NCBI RefSeq assembly: GCF_014697625.1
Contig: NZ_JACJSG010000019.1
Coordinates: 1-64,000 of the forward strand
Direction of reading: 5' to 3'
Origin: Anabaena azotica FACHB-119
Lineage (GTDB): Bacteria; Cyanobacteriota; Cyanobacteriia; Cyanobacteriales; Nostocaceae
Length of the DNA: 64,000 nucleotides
Below the pieces are notes generated by a model, which was given only the letters and a program-made list of their open reading frames with translations, was not told the DNA's origin and searched no databases. Positions within the stretch are counted from its first letter, which is position 1. Each line of letters opens with the position of its first letter. Positions 32,708-41,768 of this stretch are shown here, one piece after another. A program made the translations under genes and the position numbers.

Positions 32708-35700
32708 CTATCTTGTTAACGCTAGGGTACGGCGTTTTGTCACCATTTGATAGGCTTCGATGATGTCACCTTCAGCCCAGTCATGGAATTTATCAATACC
32801 GATACCACATTCATAACCAGCGTTGACTTCACGCGCGTCGTCTTTCATCCGTTTGAGGGAATCAAGCACGCCTTCGTAGACTACCTTACCGCCACGGCGT
32901 ACCCGCACTTTGCAGTTGCGGACGAGTTTGCCGGACTGGACGTAACAACCAGCAACAGCACCACGACCAACTGGGAAGACAGCGCGGACTTCTGTTTGAC
33001 CCAGGGGTTCTTCGACCAACTCTGGCTCTAACAAACCTTCCAATGCGCCTTGAATATCTTCGATCAGTTTGTAGATGATGTTGTATTCGCGGACATCTAC
33101 ACCAGCTTCATCAGCAGCTTGTCGAGCGCCACTGGCGTAGGTGGTGTTGAAGCCAATGATTACGGCTCCACTGGCTGCGGCTAAGTCGATGTCTGTTTGG
33201 GTGATTTCGCCAGCCGCCGTTAACAGCATCCGAATTTGTACTTCGTTTTGGGGAATTTGCTTGAGTGATCCCACGATCGCTTCTACAGAACCTTGTACGT
33301 CGGCTTTGAGGATGAGGTTGAGTTCTTTCAACTCGCCTTCTTGAGCCTGAGCGGATAAGGTTGTCAGGGTGACACGTCCTTGTAATAGGCGAGATAGGCG
33401 TTGTTTGTCGGCGCGGTCTGAAGCCAAGGCTCTGGCTTCTTTCTCGTTGTTGAAGACCTCGAACTCGTCACCTGCGGCGGGTACATCACTTAAACCGAGT
33501 ACCTCAACGGCAAATGAAGGCCCAGCTGCTTCTACTCTTCTACCGCGATCATCAACCATTGCCCGGACTTTACCAAATGCTGAACCAGCAACGAGCATAT
33601 CTCCCACATGGAGTGTACCGTTCTGAATCAACAGGGTAGCAACTGCGCCCTTAGCTTTATCTAAGTGAGCTTCGATTACTGTTCCTCTGGCGTTCCGGTC
33701 TGGGTTGGCTGAGAGTTCACCTACTTCTGCTACTAGGAGAATCATTTCTAGCAGCGTATCTAGGTTTTCGCCCTTGATGGCGCTGACGGGAACCATGATG
33801 GTTTCACCGCCCCATTCTTCTGGGGTCAAACCATACTGGGTGAGTTCTTGTTTCACCCGGTCTGGTTGTGCGCCTTCTTTATCAATCTTGTTGATCGCCA
33901 CCACAATGGGTACTTCGGCGGCTTGAGCGTGGCTAATCGCTTCTACTGTTTGCGGACGTACACCGTCATCGGCGGCGACGACTAACACAGCGATGTCTGT
34001 TACCCTAGCGCCTCTGGCCCGCATGGCGGTAAAGGCTTCGTGACCAGGAGTATCGAGGAAGACGATTTGATGGGGTTGATCATCATGGACGATATCGACG
34101 TGGTACGCGCCGATGTGTTGGGTAATCCCGCCCGCTTCACCTGCTGCGACTTTAGTTTTGCGGATGGAGTCGAGGAGGGTGGTTTTACCGTGGTCTACGT
34201 GACCCATGATTGTTACAACCGGCGGACGACGAATTAGATGTTCTAAGTCGCCGACTTCAATCATTTCGGTGACTTTCCGCGCTTCGGCTTCTGGTTCGAC
34301 GGTTTCGACTTCTATCTCTAGCTCTTTCCCTACTAAGGTAATGGTGGGGATGTCGAGGTTTTGAGTGATGCTTACCGCCATGCCTTTCATGAACAGGATT
34401 TTGACAATCTCTGTATCGGCTACTGCCAGGAGGTCAGCTAGCTCCTGTACGGTCAAGGGGCCTGTGACTTCAACTTTTTCTGGACGCTCGCGTTTGACTT
34501 CTGTTTCTTGGCGGCGGTTTTGGTCACGGTTGTTACTGCTGGACTTCTTGCCACGGGTAGTTGGGCTACTGATGGGCGCGGCTGTTGCTGTTTGTGCAGC
34601 TTTAGCAGCTTTGGGCTTGGGAGGACGAGCGATGGATAGACTAACTTGGACGGTTGCGGGTATTTCTAACCCCTCTTCGTCTAGTAGGTCTTCATCTTCA
34701 AAATCATCTTCCATGATGGGCTTGACGCGCTTGCCTTTAACGCCCGCCTTGCCAGATTTTTCTTTGATTTCGTCGATGATTTCCTCTTCCTGCCACTTTT
34801 TGCCACCTTTGCCAATGCGGGGTGGTGTGGGGCGTTTTAAGTCGAGGAGGTCGGGGGCGATCGCCGCCGGCTCTACGTCTACTCTTTCTCCTCTACCAGG
34901 GCCACCGGGCATTGCTCTTGGTGGTGTCGCCACTGGTGGCGCTGCTTCTACTACTGATGGGCGTGCGGGTCTTTGTGGACGTACCCCATCGCCTCCTCTT
35001 TCGCCTGGTCTATTGCTGCGCTGTTCTGGTTTGGTTGGCCCTTGACCGGGACGAGATGGTTTTTGTACTGGTGCTGTTGATGCTTCGCCTTGTGCAGCCT
35101 TGGCGACTTTGGGTTTACCTTGGTCGCGCTCATCTTCTCGTTTTGGGCGATCGCGTTTGAGAATTGGTTTCTCGGCTGAAGCAATTGTCACTTCCGCTAT
35201 CAGATTTGGCTTTTCCGCCACTGGTCTGCTTGGTGGTGCTGCCAGTTGGGGTTTTGGCGCTCTCTCCGGCTTGCTTGGTCTTGGTTGAGCGGGTTTTTCT
35301 GGCTTCTCTGCTGCTATTTGTTCTGGAGCTTGAGACTTTGGCGCTGAATCAGCTTCTGGTGCAGCTGGTTTTTGTGGGGCCTCAGATGTATTCCGGGGTA
35401 CAGGTCGAGATGGTGCCGTCGGCTTCATGGGCGAGACTGGTGTGGCAGGCCTTGGAGGTGTGGGAGAATTGGCTTCAGAAGAAGCAATCTGGTTATTAGC
35501 AACTGACGCTTCGGGAGCGTTGGAGGTAGTGTTTCTCAATATTTTGGGTTTACGAATTTCCAAAATTTGTTGTTGTTTTTGTGGGGGCGCAGGTCGGTTG
35601 CGCGAGCCAGCTATGGCTGAATTTGGTTTATTAGCTGTTGTGCTTAATTCTTTTTTAGATGCTCCATTGGTAGCTGCTAGTTTTTCCGCAGCTGCACGGA

Positions 35701-35842
35701 TACTTTCTGCCTCTGATTCTGAAATAGTACTGCTATGGCTTTTGACCGCAATGTTGAGCTGGTCGCAAATTGCTAATAGCTCTTTGTTATCCAAATTCAA
35801 TTCCTTTGATAATTCATAAATTCTAACTTTGCCGTTGTTCAT
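32708..35842 (-). CDS. infB: Translation initiation factor IF-2
   Basis: GTPase that brings initiator tRNA to the small ribosomal subunit. A long N-terminal region (about 430 residues) rich in Pro, Ala, Lys and Arg follows the conserved IF2_N start (VRIYELSKELNLDNKELL). The GTPase domain has GHVDHGKTTLLDSIR (about residue 548), DTPGHEAFTAM, NKIDKEGA and SAIKGENLD. Domains II-IV follow, ending EGDIIEAYQMVTKRRTL. It has 1044 residues, long but normal for cyanobacteria. It is the last gene of the rimP-nusA-ylxR-infB order. AAAGGGGAAGAG precedes the ATG as ribosome binding site. Confidence 0.96.
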   Translation of the reverse strand: MNNGKVRIYELSKELNLDNKELLAICDQLNIAVKSHSSTISESEAESIRAAAEKLAATNGASKKELSTTANKPNSAIAGSRNRPAPPQKQQQILEIRKPKILRNTTSNAPEASVANNQIASSEANSPTPPRPATPVSPMKPTAPSRPVPRNTSEAPQKPAAPEADSAPKSQAPEQIAAEKPEKPAQPRPSKPERAPKPQLAAPPSRPVAEKPNLIAEVTIASAEKPILKRDRPKREDERDQGKPKVAKAAQGEASTAPVQKPSRPGQGPTKPEQRSNRPGERGGDGVRPQRPARPSVVEAAPPVATPPRAMPGGPGRGERVDVEPAAIAPDLLDLKRPTPPRIGKGGKKWQEEEIIDEIKEKSGKAGVKGKRVKPIMEDDFEDEDLLDEEGLEIPATVQVSLSIARPPKPKAAKAAQTATAAPISSPTTRGKKSSSNNRDQNRRQETEVKRERPEKVEVTGPLTVQELADLLAVADTEIVKILFMKGMAVSITQNLDIPTITLVGKELEIEVETVEPEAEARKVTEMIEVGDLEHLIRRPPVVTIMGHVDHGKTTLLDSIRKTKVAAGEAGGITQHIGAYHVDIVHDDQPHQIVFLDTPGHEAFTAMRARGARVTDIAVLVVAADDGVRPQTVEAISHAQAAEVPIVVAINKIDKEGAQPDRVKQELTQYGLTPEEWGGETIMVPVSAIKGENLDTLLEMILLVAEVGELSANPDRNARGTVIEAHLDKAKGAVATLLIQNGTLHVGDMLVAGSAFGKVRAMVDDRGRRVEAAGPSFAVEVLGLSDVPAAGDEFEVFNNEKEARALASDRADKQRLSRLLQGRVTLTTLSAQAQEGELKELNLILKADVQGSVEAIVGSLKQIPQNEVQIRMLLTAAGEITQTDIDLAAASGAVIIGFNTTYASGARQAADEAGVDVREYNIIYKLIEDIQGALEGLLEPELVEEPLGQTEVRAVFPVGRGAVAGCYVQSGKLVRNCKVRVRRGGKVVYEGVLDSLKRMKDDAREVNAGYECGIGIDKFHDWAEGDIIEAYQMVTKRRTLALTR

Positions 35843-36330
35843 CCACTCTTCCCCTTTAAGTTACAGTTTTTTTGCGGATGGTTGCCTGGGAGTGCGACAT
35901 CTCCATCCTTTGATTACTGTTTTAGGTTGCCCTTGGTGATTTTGCCGGTGCCTCCAATCAGGAAAGAGAGATGTTTCGGGTTAATGCTGGCATCGCCACT
36001 GCAAGCGGTGGTTAGCGAACTCCCATAAAAATTTTTTAAATAAAACATTTTTATGATGTCCATTGATGCCGAACTGCGCCTGAGCGCTACCAGGTTGCCA
36101 TTTTGTAGGTTTTTGTTTTGCTGTTTCTGAGCCTTCCACAACACAATTGAGTGAAATTTTTTGGGAGTAATGCTTTGCTTCCCTTAAATTTTGGCAGAGC
36201 CGCTTGCTAACTACACCCATTTACTATTTTGGCACTAACCCCAAAAAATGCAGAGGGTGTGGTCATTGCTGAAATATTCCGCTTGTACCACTTTTCCTCA
36301 GTCAAATTACCGCCAAGAATGTTTTTTAGC
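35843..36330. other. 488-base spacer between ylxR and infB
   Basis: An unusually long gap inside an operon where these genes are often adjacent. Two overlapping minus-strand open frames (35914-36220) lack family resemblance or good ribosome binding sites. The stretch is not composed of the dispersed repeats seen elsewhere, so it may be an infB leader or contain a promoter. Nothing more specific is recognised. Confidence 0.4.
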
Positions 36331-36597
36331 TTAATTTTGATTTTGGGGATCGTTCTGGGCGAGATGCCACAATGTTTGGTACAGTGTTTCTGGCACTGAT
36401 GCTTGTAGCGATCGCCCTAAGCGATTTTTTTTCTGAGCCGCTTGTAGGCAACTCACTTGTGGACAAATGTAGGCTGAACGCCCCATGCCCTCATTTAATT
36501 GTACATTCCCCGAAGGAAAGACACGGACAATTCGCCAAAAGTCTTGTTTTAGTCCTACTTTGCGGCAACTAATACAACGTCGATAATTAGGTTGCAT
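36331..36597 (-). CDS. ylxR: YlxR/RnpM family RNA-binding protein
   Basis: Small basic protein of the DUF448 family, usually encoded between nusA and infB; RnpM in Firmicutes binds RNase P RNA. The family signature is clear: RRCISCRKVGLKQDFWRIVR at the N-terminus, then GRSAYICPQVSCLQAAQKKNRLGRSL. It has 88 residues, a typical length. Gene order nusA-ylxR-infB is kept here, with 145 bases to nusA and a long spacer to infB. RNA binding in cyanobacteria is inferred from the family. Confidence 0.88.
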   Translation of the reverse strand: MQPNYRRCISCRKVGLKQDFWRIVRVFPSGNVQLNEGMGRSAYICPQVSCLQAAQKKNRLGRSLQASVPETLYQTLWHLAQNDPQNQN

Positions 36598-36742
36598 CGG
36601 TCTTCTGTCACTTTAACAGAACTGTTGATGATAGTTAAACTTGACTAGCTCAAGTATGAATTATCTTTAATTGCCTAATTCCTAGTGATATTTAAGACTA
36701 ATACTAAATTTAATCTTACCAGAAATTTTTTAGGCGGATAAA

Positions 36743-38032
36743 TTACTCATCATCGTTGAGGTCAAAAGACTCTTCTTCTAATTCTTCTGTTTGATTGTCC
36801 TCATCCTCAAATTCTGCCAGTTCTTCGGCTAATTCACGCTCTTCTTGCTCTTGTTGGTATTTGGCACGAGCTTCGATAAATTTTGCGTCTTCGGCAGCGT
36901 GGTCATACTTGGCTTTATCTTTGATATCTATTTTCCAGCCAGTTAACCGGGCCGCCAAGCGCACATTTTGCCCTTCTTTGCCAATAGCCAAACTCAATTG
37001 ATCTTCTGCTACCAATACATGAGTTTGTCGAGTTTCGGGATCCATGAGGCGTACTTCGTCCACACGCGCCGGACTCAAAGCGTTGGCGATGTATGTTGCT
37101 GGGTCTGGCGACCAACGAATCACGTCAATTTTTTCGCCGCGTAATTCGTTGACTACTACTTGAATCCGCGATCCCCTAGCACCAATACAAGCTCCTACTG
37201 GGTCTACATCCCTGTCTAGGGTATCTACTGCTATTTTAGTCCTTGGCCCTACATAGCGGGAAGGGGGGTTTGCCTCCCTAGCTACGGCAACTATCCGTAC
37301 CACTTCATCTTCAATTTCTGGTACTTCGTTGGCGAATAGATAAACGACTAAACCTGCATCAGCACGGGAGACTAATAACTGCGGCCCCCGTTGCTGTCCT
37401 TGGGAAACTTTTTTGAGATAGACTTTAAAGGTGGCATTGGCGCGGTAATTATCGTTGGGTAGTTGTTCGCGTTTGGGTAATTCCGCTTCTACTTCTGGTT
37501 GTCCAAAGGTGCTGCTGACTGCCAAAATCACTGATTGACGCTCAAACCGCAACACTCTGGCTTGGAGAACAGTTCCTTCTAAATCTTGAAACTCTTCTTG
37601 CACCATTTGGCGCTGTTGATCCCGCAGTTTTTGCGCTAGTACCTGCTTGGTTTGCATGGCGGCCATGCGCCCAAATTCACCTTGATCTGGAGTAACATCT
37701 AGTACCACTGAATCCCCTAATTGGGCTTCGGGGGCTACTTGCTGTACTTCATCTAAGGAAATTTGGTGGTCAGTGTTGCTAACTTCTTCAACAATAGTTT
37801 TGGTTGAGAGGACGCGAAATCCTTCGTCATCTATATCTAGTTCGACTTCAAAATTATCAAAATAATCTTCATCAAACTGTTTGCGCTCAATGTTTTGAGC
37901 GCGGCGATAACGTTCATAACCTTTAAGTAATGCTTCCCTAATAGCTGCTTGCACCGCTAACCGAGGTAAGTTTCGCTCTCGACTGATACTTTCTATTAAA
38001 TCTTTCAATCCTGGTAAACTAACCATTGACAT
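36743..38032 (-). CDS. nusA: Transcription termination/antitermination factor NusA
   Basis: Binds RNA polymerase and modulates pausing, termination and antitermination. The N-terminal domain (MVSLPGLKDLIESISRERNL), the S1 domain (GTVLQARVLRFERQ) and two KH domains (GARGSRIQVVVNELRGEKID and GKEGQNVRLAARLTGWKID) are all present. An acidic Glu/Asp tail closes the protein. The start is set at 38032 (second Met): AAGGAG lies seven bases before it but only one base before the Met at 38038. It lacks the C-terminal acidic repeats of E. coli NusA, as usual in cyanobacteria. Repeat heptamers separate it from rimP. Confidence 0.94.
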   Translation of the reverse strand: MSMVSLPGLKDLIESISRERNLPRLAVQAAIREALLKGYERYRRAQNIERKQFDEDYFDNFEVELDIDDEGFRVLSTKTIVEEVSNTDHQISLDEVQQVAPEAQLGDSVVLDVTPDQGEFGRMAAMQTKQVLAQKLRDQQRQMVQEEFQDLEGTVLQARVLRFERQSVILAVSSTFGQPEVEAELPKREQLPNDNYRANATFKVYLKKVSQGQQRGPQLLVSRADAGLVVYLFANEVPEIEDEVVRIVAVAREANPPSRYVGPRTKIAVDTLDRDVDPVGACIGARGSRIQVVVNELRGEKIDVIRWSPDPATYIANALSPARVDEVRLMDPETRQTHVLVAEDQLSLAIGKEGQNVRLAARLTGWKIDIKDKAKYDHAAEDAKFIEARAKYQQEQEERELAEELAEFEDEDNQTEELEEESFDLNDDE

Positions 38033-38192
38033 AAGCATTCTCCTTTATATATTGGGGACTGGGTATTGGGGACTGGGGATTGGGAACATAGAGAAACAGG
38101 GTAACAGGGGTTAAGAGGAAAATTACCCTTCATTCCTCCTAGTCCCCAGTCCCTAGTCCCCAGTCCCCAGTCCCTAATCCCCAGTCCCTCGT

Positions 38193-38654
38193 CTATTGAC
38201 CCTCACCTAGCAATACCCTAGTAATTTGGTCACGAGGTATTTCTGTAACGCGACCTTTTTGATTTATGTAAACTTTTGTCTCATCTCGGCGAATCAACTG
38301 GCCAATCCACTCTTTTTGTCCTTCGTCCGGTGTGGAAGTGGAAACAATGACGGGAAAACCTTTAAATGAGATGAATTCCCTGTCAGTCACCAGTTGCCGC
38401 GAAATACCAGGACTGGACACTTCTAAGACATAGGGATCTGGAATGATGTCCGTTGCATCTAAGGCAGCTTCTAAAGCACGGCTCATGCGCTCACAATCAT
38501 CCAGACCAGTATCCTGTTGAGGATTGCGGATATCTACCCGCAATACTGGTGGTCGTTGGTTAGTATGAAACACAATGCCAACAACTTCCAATCCCAGTTG
38601 TTCCGCTACTGGGATTGCCAAATCTGTAATTGGTGGAACTAAAGGATGAGTCAT
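38193..38654 (-). CDS. rimP: Ribosome maturation factor RimP
   Basis: Assists maturation of the 30S subunit. RimP N-terminal domain: LGLEVVGIVFHTNQRPPVLRV, then the conserved DCERMSRALEAALDATD and PYVLEVSSPGISRQLV. The C-terminal SH3-like part is IGQLIRRDETKVYINQKG. It has 153 residues. It is the first gene of the nusA-infB operon and is directly preceded by a terminator-like hairpin. There is no obvious Shine-Dalgarno sequence: the U-rich tail of that hairpin occupies the position. Confidence 0.94.
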   Translation of the reverse strand: MTHPLVPPITDLAIPVAEQLGLEVVGIVFHTNQRPPVLRVDIRNPQQDTGLDDCERMSRALEAALDATDIIPDPYVLEVSSPGISRQLVTDREFISFKGFPVIVSTSTPDEGQKEWIGQLIRRDETKVYINQKGRVTEIPRDQITRVLLGEGQ

Positions 38655-38663
38655 GTGCGATTA

Positions 38664-38692
38664 CAATAAAAAAAGTGGGCGTAAACCCACTT
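38664..38692 (-). terminator. Terminator-like hairpin immediately before rimP, possible attenuator
   Basis: On the minus strand AGTGGG and CCCACT pair around a six-base loop and are followed by TTTTTTT. It ends about 10-14 bases before the rimP start codon. It would either stop transcripts from upstream or act as an attenuator of the rimP-nusA-infB operon. Confidence 0.6.
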
Positions 38693-39065
38693 CCTGCGAT
38701 AGGGATATCTTCCAAGAAGTCTTGTGACGAACCGATGATAGTTCGCCGCTATTTTGAGTGTAGCGCATTTTTTAGTTAGTCAGGTGACAGGTGACAGTTG
38801 TCAGTTATCAGTTATCAGTTGTCAGTTGTCAGTTGTTTTTTCTCCTCATCTCCCTCATCTCCCTCATCTTCCCCAGTCCCCAGTCCCCAGTCCTGACAGG
38901 TGTAGGTTTTTTACTGGTGTTCCAAAAACCTTGGTTTGGGGTGTAAGGGTGTAGGGGTGTAGGGGTGGATGAAACAATGATTTTCTCGTTAGTTTTATAG
39001 TCCTTACTCACTGCTATATTAAAAACCTACACTTGTGAGAGTACCCAGTCCCCAGTCCCCAATAC
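38693..39065. repeat. Repeat-filled gap upstream of rimP
   Basis: TTATCAGTTGTCAGT heptamers at 38785-38836, CTCATCTCC units at 38840-38870, CCCCAGT units at 38875-38890 and 39047-39062, and GTGTAGGG units at 38940-38965. The short open frames here are translations of these repeats. The rimP promoter should lie at the left end. Confidence 0.55.
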
Positions 39066-40487
39066 CTACTCCCCACTGGCTAGTCTGGAAGTTTGAGTTG
39101 CTCTAATTTGTCTGGTTTGCTCGATTATTTGGTCGATGTCTTCTTGGGATAGGCGTTTGATGTAGTTGAGTTTGACTTCTTCTAGCAGGTCAAACAGTAG
39201 GGTTTGGATTTCTGATAGTACGTGCTGTCTCTGAATTTCGGTTCCTAATGCTTGGCTGAAGCTTTCGGTGAGTTTGGCGGTGAGTTTGGCTCCGATGGGA
39301 TCTTCGATGGCGTTGACTATGGCACTGTAGAGGTTGGTGGTGATTTGGGTTGCTAGTTGTTGGTTGATTTGGTTTTGAGTTTGTCCAACTCCGGGGAAAG
39401 CTTGGAGGTTTTTGTAGATGGGGATTTGCTGGAAGGCGTTATCGATGTTGTGTTGTAGTAGGGCAATGAGTTCTGGTTGAATTTTGGGTAATACTTGATA
39501 AACGATGGTCTGGATGAGAATAGCTGCGATCGCCTCTACTTCATTTACGTTATTTATATCTATATAAGGACGCAATTTCTCGTTTTGTAGCAGCCACCTT
39601 GTAATTTCACCCCTGGTAATTGACCCCTGAATTTGGTTAATGACTCTGACAACGACAATTTCTGTTAGTTCTTCGGCAAAGTTGGCTACTAGTGCTTGGT
39701 TGACTTGTTTACTAATTGGTTGAAGATTGACTATACGTGCTTGGTCTAGGCGAATGGCGACGGGTATAATCCGCAACCACCGCAAGAAGGGAATTAATAA
39801 AAATAAGTCATACCAACGCCAAAAAAGCGCATTTAACCAACTAAAACCCGGATGACGACTTTTGATATATTTTACACGGGCTAATAATTCTAGGGCAAAT
39901 AATAAAACGAAGGCTAAATCAATTCTCCACCAAAAATTATCTATAAATTCTCCATTTTCCCCAATTCTGCGGTAGTAGTTGGTAGCAATTAAGGGACGTA
40001 CTTTTTGATTAAAAAAGTTAATTTCTTGTATCCAGCCTCTTTTACTTAAGTAAGGCTGGCTCCAAAATGTAGCGAAAGACTCTTTTGCGGAATTGTTACC
40101 GATGCGATCGCGCATCCGGTTTTTGATTCTCTCTAATGTCCCGCTTTTACCCACGGCTGCAAATGGGTTGCTATCAATCATTTCGCTACTCAGGCGACGG
40201 ATTTCTTCTAATTGTGTCTTAACTTGGGGTGATGTTAAACCTGTCTGGCTGACTTGTTCTTGTAGGGCTTTAACTTTATCTAGATATTTTTGCGTTTCCC
40301 TGTGTTTTTCAATACCTTTTATCGGGTCATAAATCTGAGTGATTTGCGGTAGTCTTCGCAAGTAAAAATCTCGCCAAGGTACGTAGCTTAAATCAAATAT
40401 TACTAAGCATAAATTAATGGTGGCAATAGTTGCCATCAATCTTTCAAAGTATAAATTTGGCTTTCTGATTGGTTTGTGGTTAGCCAT
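39066..40487 (-). CDS. Conserved membrane protein, possibly with a voltage-sensor-like segment
   Basis: The family is not recognised with confidence. The 473-residue product has a membrane helix at about 17-37, a soluble helical region rich in charged residues, and a second membrane region at about 190-245. There, IDLAFVLLFALELLARVKYI is followed by FLRWLRIIPVAIRL, which has the regularly spaced arginines of an S4-type helix of ion-channel voltage sensors. No pore or selectivity-filter motif is seen. The C-terminal 220 residues are helical and soluble (KINQQLATQ-like heptads). Similar proteins occur in cyanobacteria. Single gene in its orientation. Confidence 0.55.
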   Translation of the reverse strand: MANHKPIRKPNLYFERLMATIATINLCLVIFDLSYVPWRDFYLRRLPQITQIYDPIKGIEKHRETQKYLDKVKALQEQVSQTGLTSPQVKTQLEEIRRLSSEMIDSNPFAAVGKSGTLERIKNRMRDRIGNNSAKESFATFWSQPYLSKRGWIQEINFFNQKVRPLIATNYYRRIGENGEFIDNFWWRIDLAFVLLFALELLARVKYIKSRHPGFSWLNALFWRWYDLFLLIPFLRWLRIIPVAIRLDQARIVNLQPISKQVNQALVANFAEELTEIVVVRVINQIQGSITRGEITRWLLQNEKLRPYIDINNVNEVEAIAAILIQTIVYQVLPKIQPELIALLQHNIDNAFQQIPIYKNLQAFPGVGQTQNQINQQLATQITTNLYSAIVNAIEDPIGAKLTAKLTESFSQALGTEIQRQHVLSEIQTLLFDLLEEVKLNYIKRLSQEDIDQIIEQTRQIRATQTSRLASGE

Positions 40488-41001
40488 TTGTCGTTACATA
40501 TTATACTAATTTTTGTATTTCAGAGTTGATAATAAATAAATTTAACAGTGAAAAGTTAGTAGGGGCGGGTTGATTGAGAAATTCATGGGAAAAACAGATA
40601 TGTTCCTTAAACCCGCCCGTACTCAAATCCTTGGGGAAACAGCAAACCAATTAGTGGAAGGCGTATTTTGGTTTTGGCGCTACTTTATCCCCCAGCATAC
40701 GCTGTCAGGACTGATAACTGATAACTGATATAGCAGGGGACAGGTGATAGGTGACAGGTGACAGGTGAAGAAGCTTTTCTCTGTAAGGATTTTATGATTC
40801 GTTAATGTCCGCGCCCTATGTCTCGCTTGCTATAACTGATTTAAATTTATTACTGGCGGCAGAAGATAGTAAGATTTTTTGAACTATCAATAAGATTTAT
40901 TCAAAAATCATGAAAGCTAAAATAAAGATGGCAAAGCAAAGTAAAATATTTGATTTGTCAAGCTTTATCATTTTGCTGATTTAAGCCGAAGGAGTTTCTT
41001 T
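40488..41001. repeat. Repeat-containing gap with hairpin at 40559-40623
   Basis: 40559-40623 (GTAGGGGCGGGTT ... AAACCCGCCC) belongs to the same family as the 67-bp tandem pair at 26974-27107. AGGTGACAGGTGATAGG units lie at 40735-40768. The stretch right of 40800 should contain the promoter of the next gene. Confidence 0.5.
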
Positions 41002-41739
41002 ATGTGGTGTGGATTTGGAAAATCAAGCATGGCAATTGCTGCTACTTGCTTAATTACTTCTACTGTAGTAATTTCTAATACAACTTTTGCTGCTCGTCAA
41101 CGTAATTATACTCCACAACAATTCCGTGCTGTGTTAAGAGGTTTGGGCTATAACGTAAAAGTCACAAATACTCCCCTGACTGATGCAGAGACAAAAAAAG
41201 CAATTACTGAATTTCAAACGGGTTACAAACTAACTCCAGCTGATGGGATAGCGGGGCCAAAGACTCAAGATTATGCTGCAAATATCATTCAAATATTGCA
41301 AGCAAACTTAAATGCGGTGCTGAAGCCAAATCCTCCTCTGCCCCGCGATCAATTTTACGGCCCCAGAACTGAAGCTGCTGTTAAGGAATTACAAAAAAAG
41401 TACCAGTTACAAGAAACTGGTATTGCTAATTTAGCATTCCGTCAAAAACTGAACGAAGAAGCTAAACAAGTTATCAGTCAGCCATCACCAACACCAACGG
41501 CATCGCCCACAGCATCACCCACAGCATCGCCAACGGCAAGACCGACCACAAGACCAACTACAAGACCAACTACAAGACCGACTACAAGACCAAACAGAAG
41601 ACCAAATACAACACCAACGGCAACACCAACGGCAACACCAACGGCAACACCAACGGCAACACCAACGGCAACACCAACGGCAACACCAACGGCAACACCA
41701 ACGGCAACGCCAACGGCAACACCCACAAAGTCACCCTAA
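41002..41739 (+). CDS. Secreted peptidoglycan-binding protein with Pro-Thr repeat tail
   Basis: An N-terminal signal peptide (hydrophobic core MAIAATCLITSTVVI, cleavage near residues 28-31, TFAA) is followed by two peptidoglycan-binding type 1 repeats. These are YTPQQFRAVLRGLGY ... DGIAGPKTQDYAANII and NPPLPRDQFYGPRTEAAVKELQKKY. The tail from about residue 155 is Pro/Thr/Ala-rich: PTTR units, then PTAT units encoded by a perfect 12-base tandem repeat. This looks like a flexible cell-wall spacer. GAAGGAG lies upstream as ribosome binding site. It probably binds the wall in the periplasm; no catalytic domain is present. Confidence 0.8.
   Translation: MWCGFGKSSMAIAATCLITSTVVISNTTFAARQRNYTPQQFRAVLRGLGYNVKVTNTPLTDAETKKAITEFQTGYKLTPADGIAGPKTQDYAANIIQILQANLNAVLKPNPPLPRDQFYGPRTEAAVKELQKKYQLQETGIANLAFRQKLNEEAKQVISQPSPTPTASPTASPTASPTARPTTRPTTRPTTRPTTRPNRRPNTTPTATPTATPTATPTATPTATPTATPTATPTATPTATPTKSP
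41611..41720. repeat. 12-bp coding tandem repeat
   Basis: ACACCAACGGCA is repeated about nine times with one late substitution (CACC to CGCC), encoding PTAT units. Copy number is likely to vary between strains by slippage. Confidence 0.8.
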
Positions 41740-41768
41740 GCATACTCAAAGGTTTTGATTCTTCAGTC

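Noticed and set aside
34365..35499. Several long plus-strand open frames opposite infB
   Set aside because: They are shadows of the high-G/C, Pro/Ala/Lys-rich N-terminal region of IF-2 and show no domain of their own.
35914..36220. Two overlapping minus-strand frames between ylxR and infB
   Set aside because: They contradict each other in frame, have weak starts and resemble nothing known; kept only as an unexplained spacer.
41478..41726. Minus-strand frame of GVAVGVAV repeats
   Set aside because: Antisense of the PTAT repeat of the peptidoglycan-binding protein.
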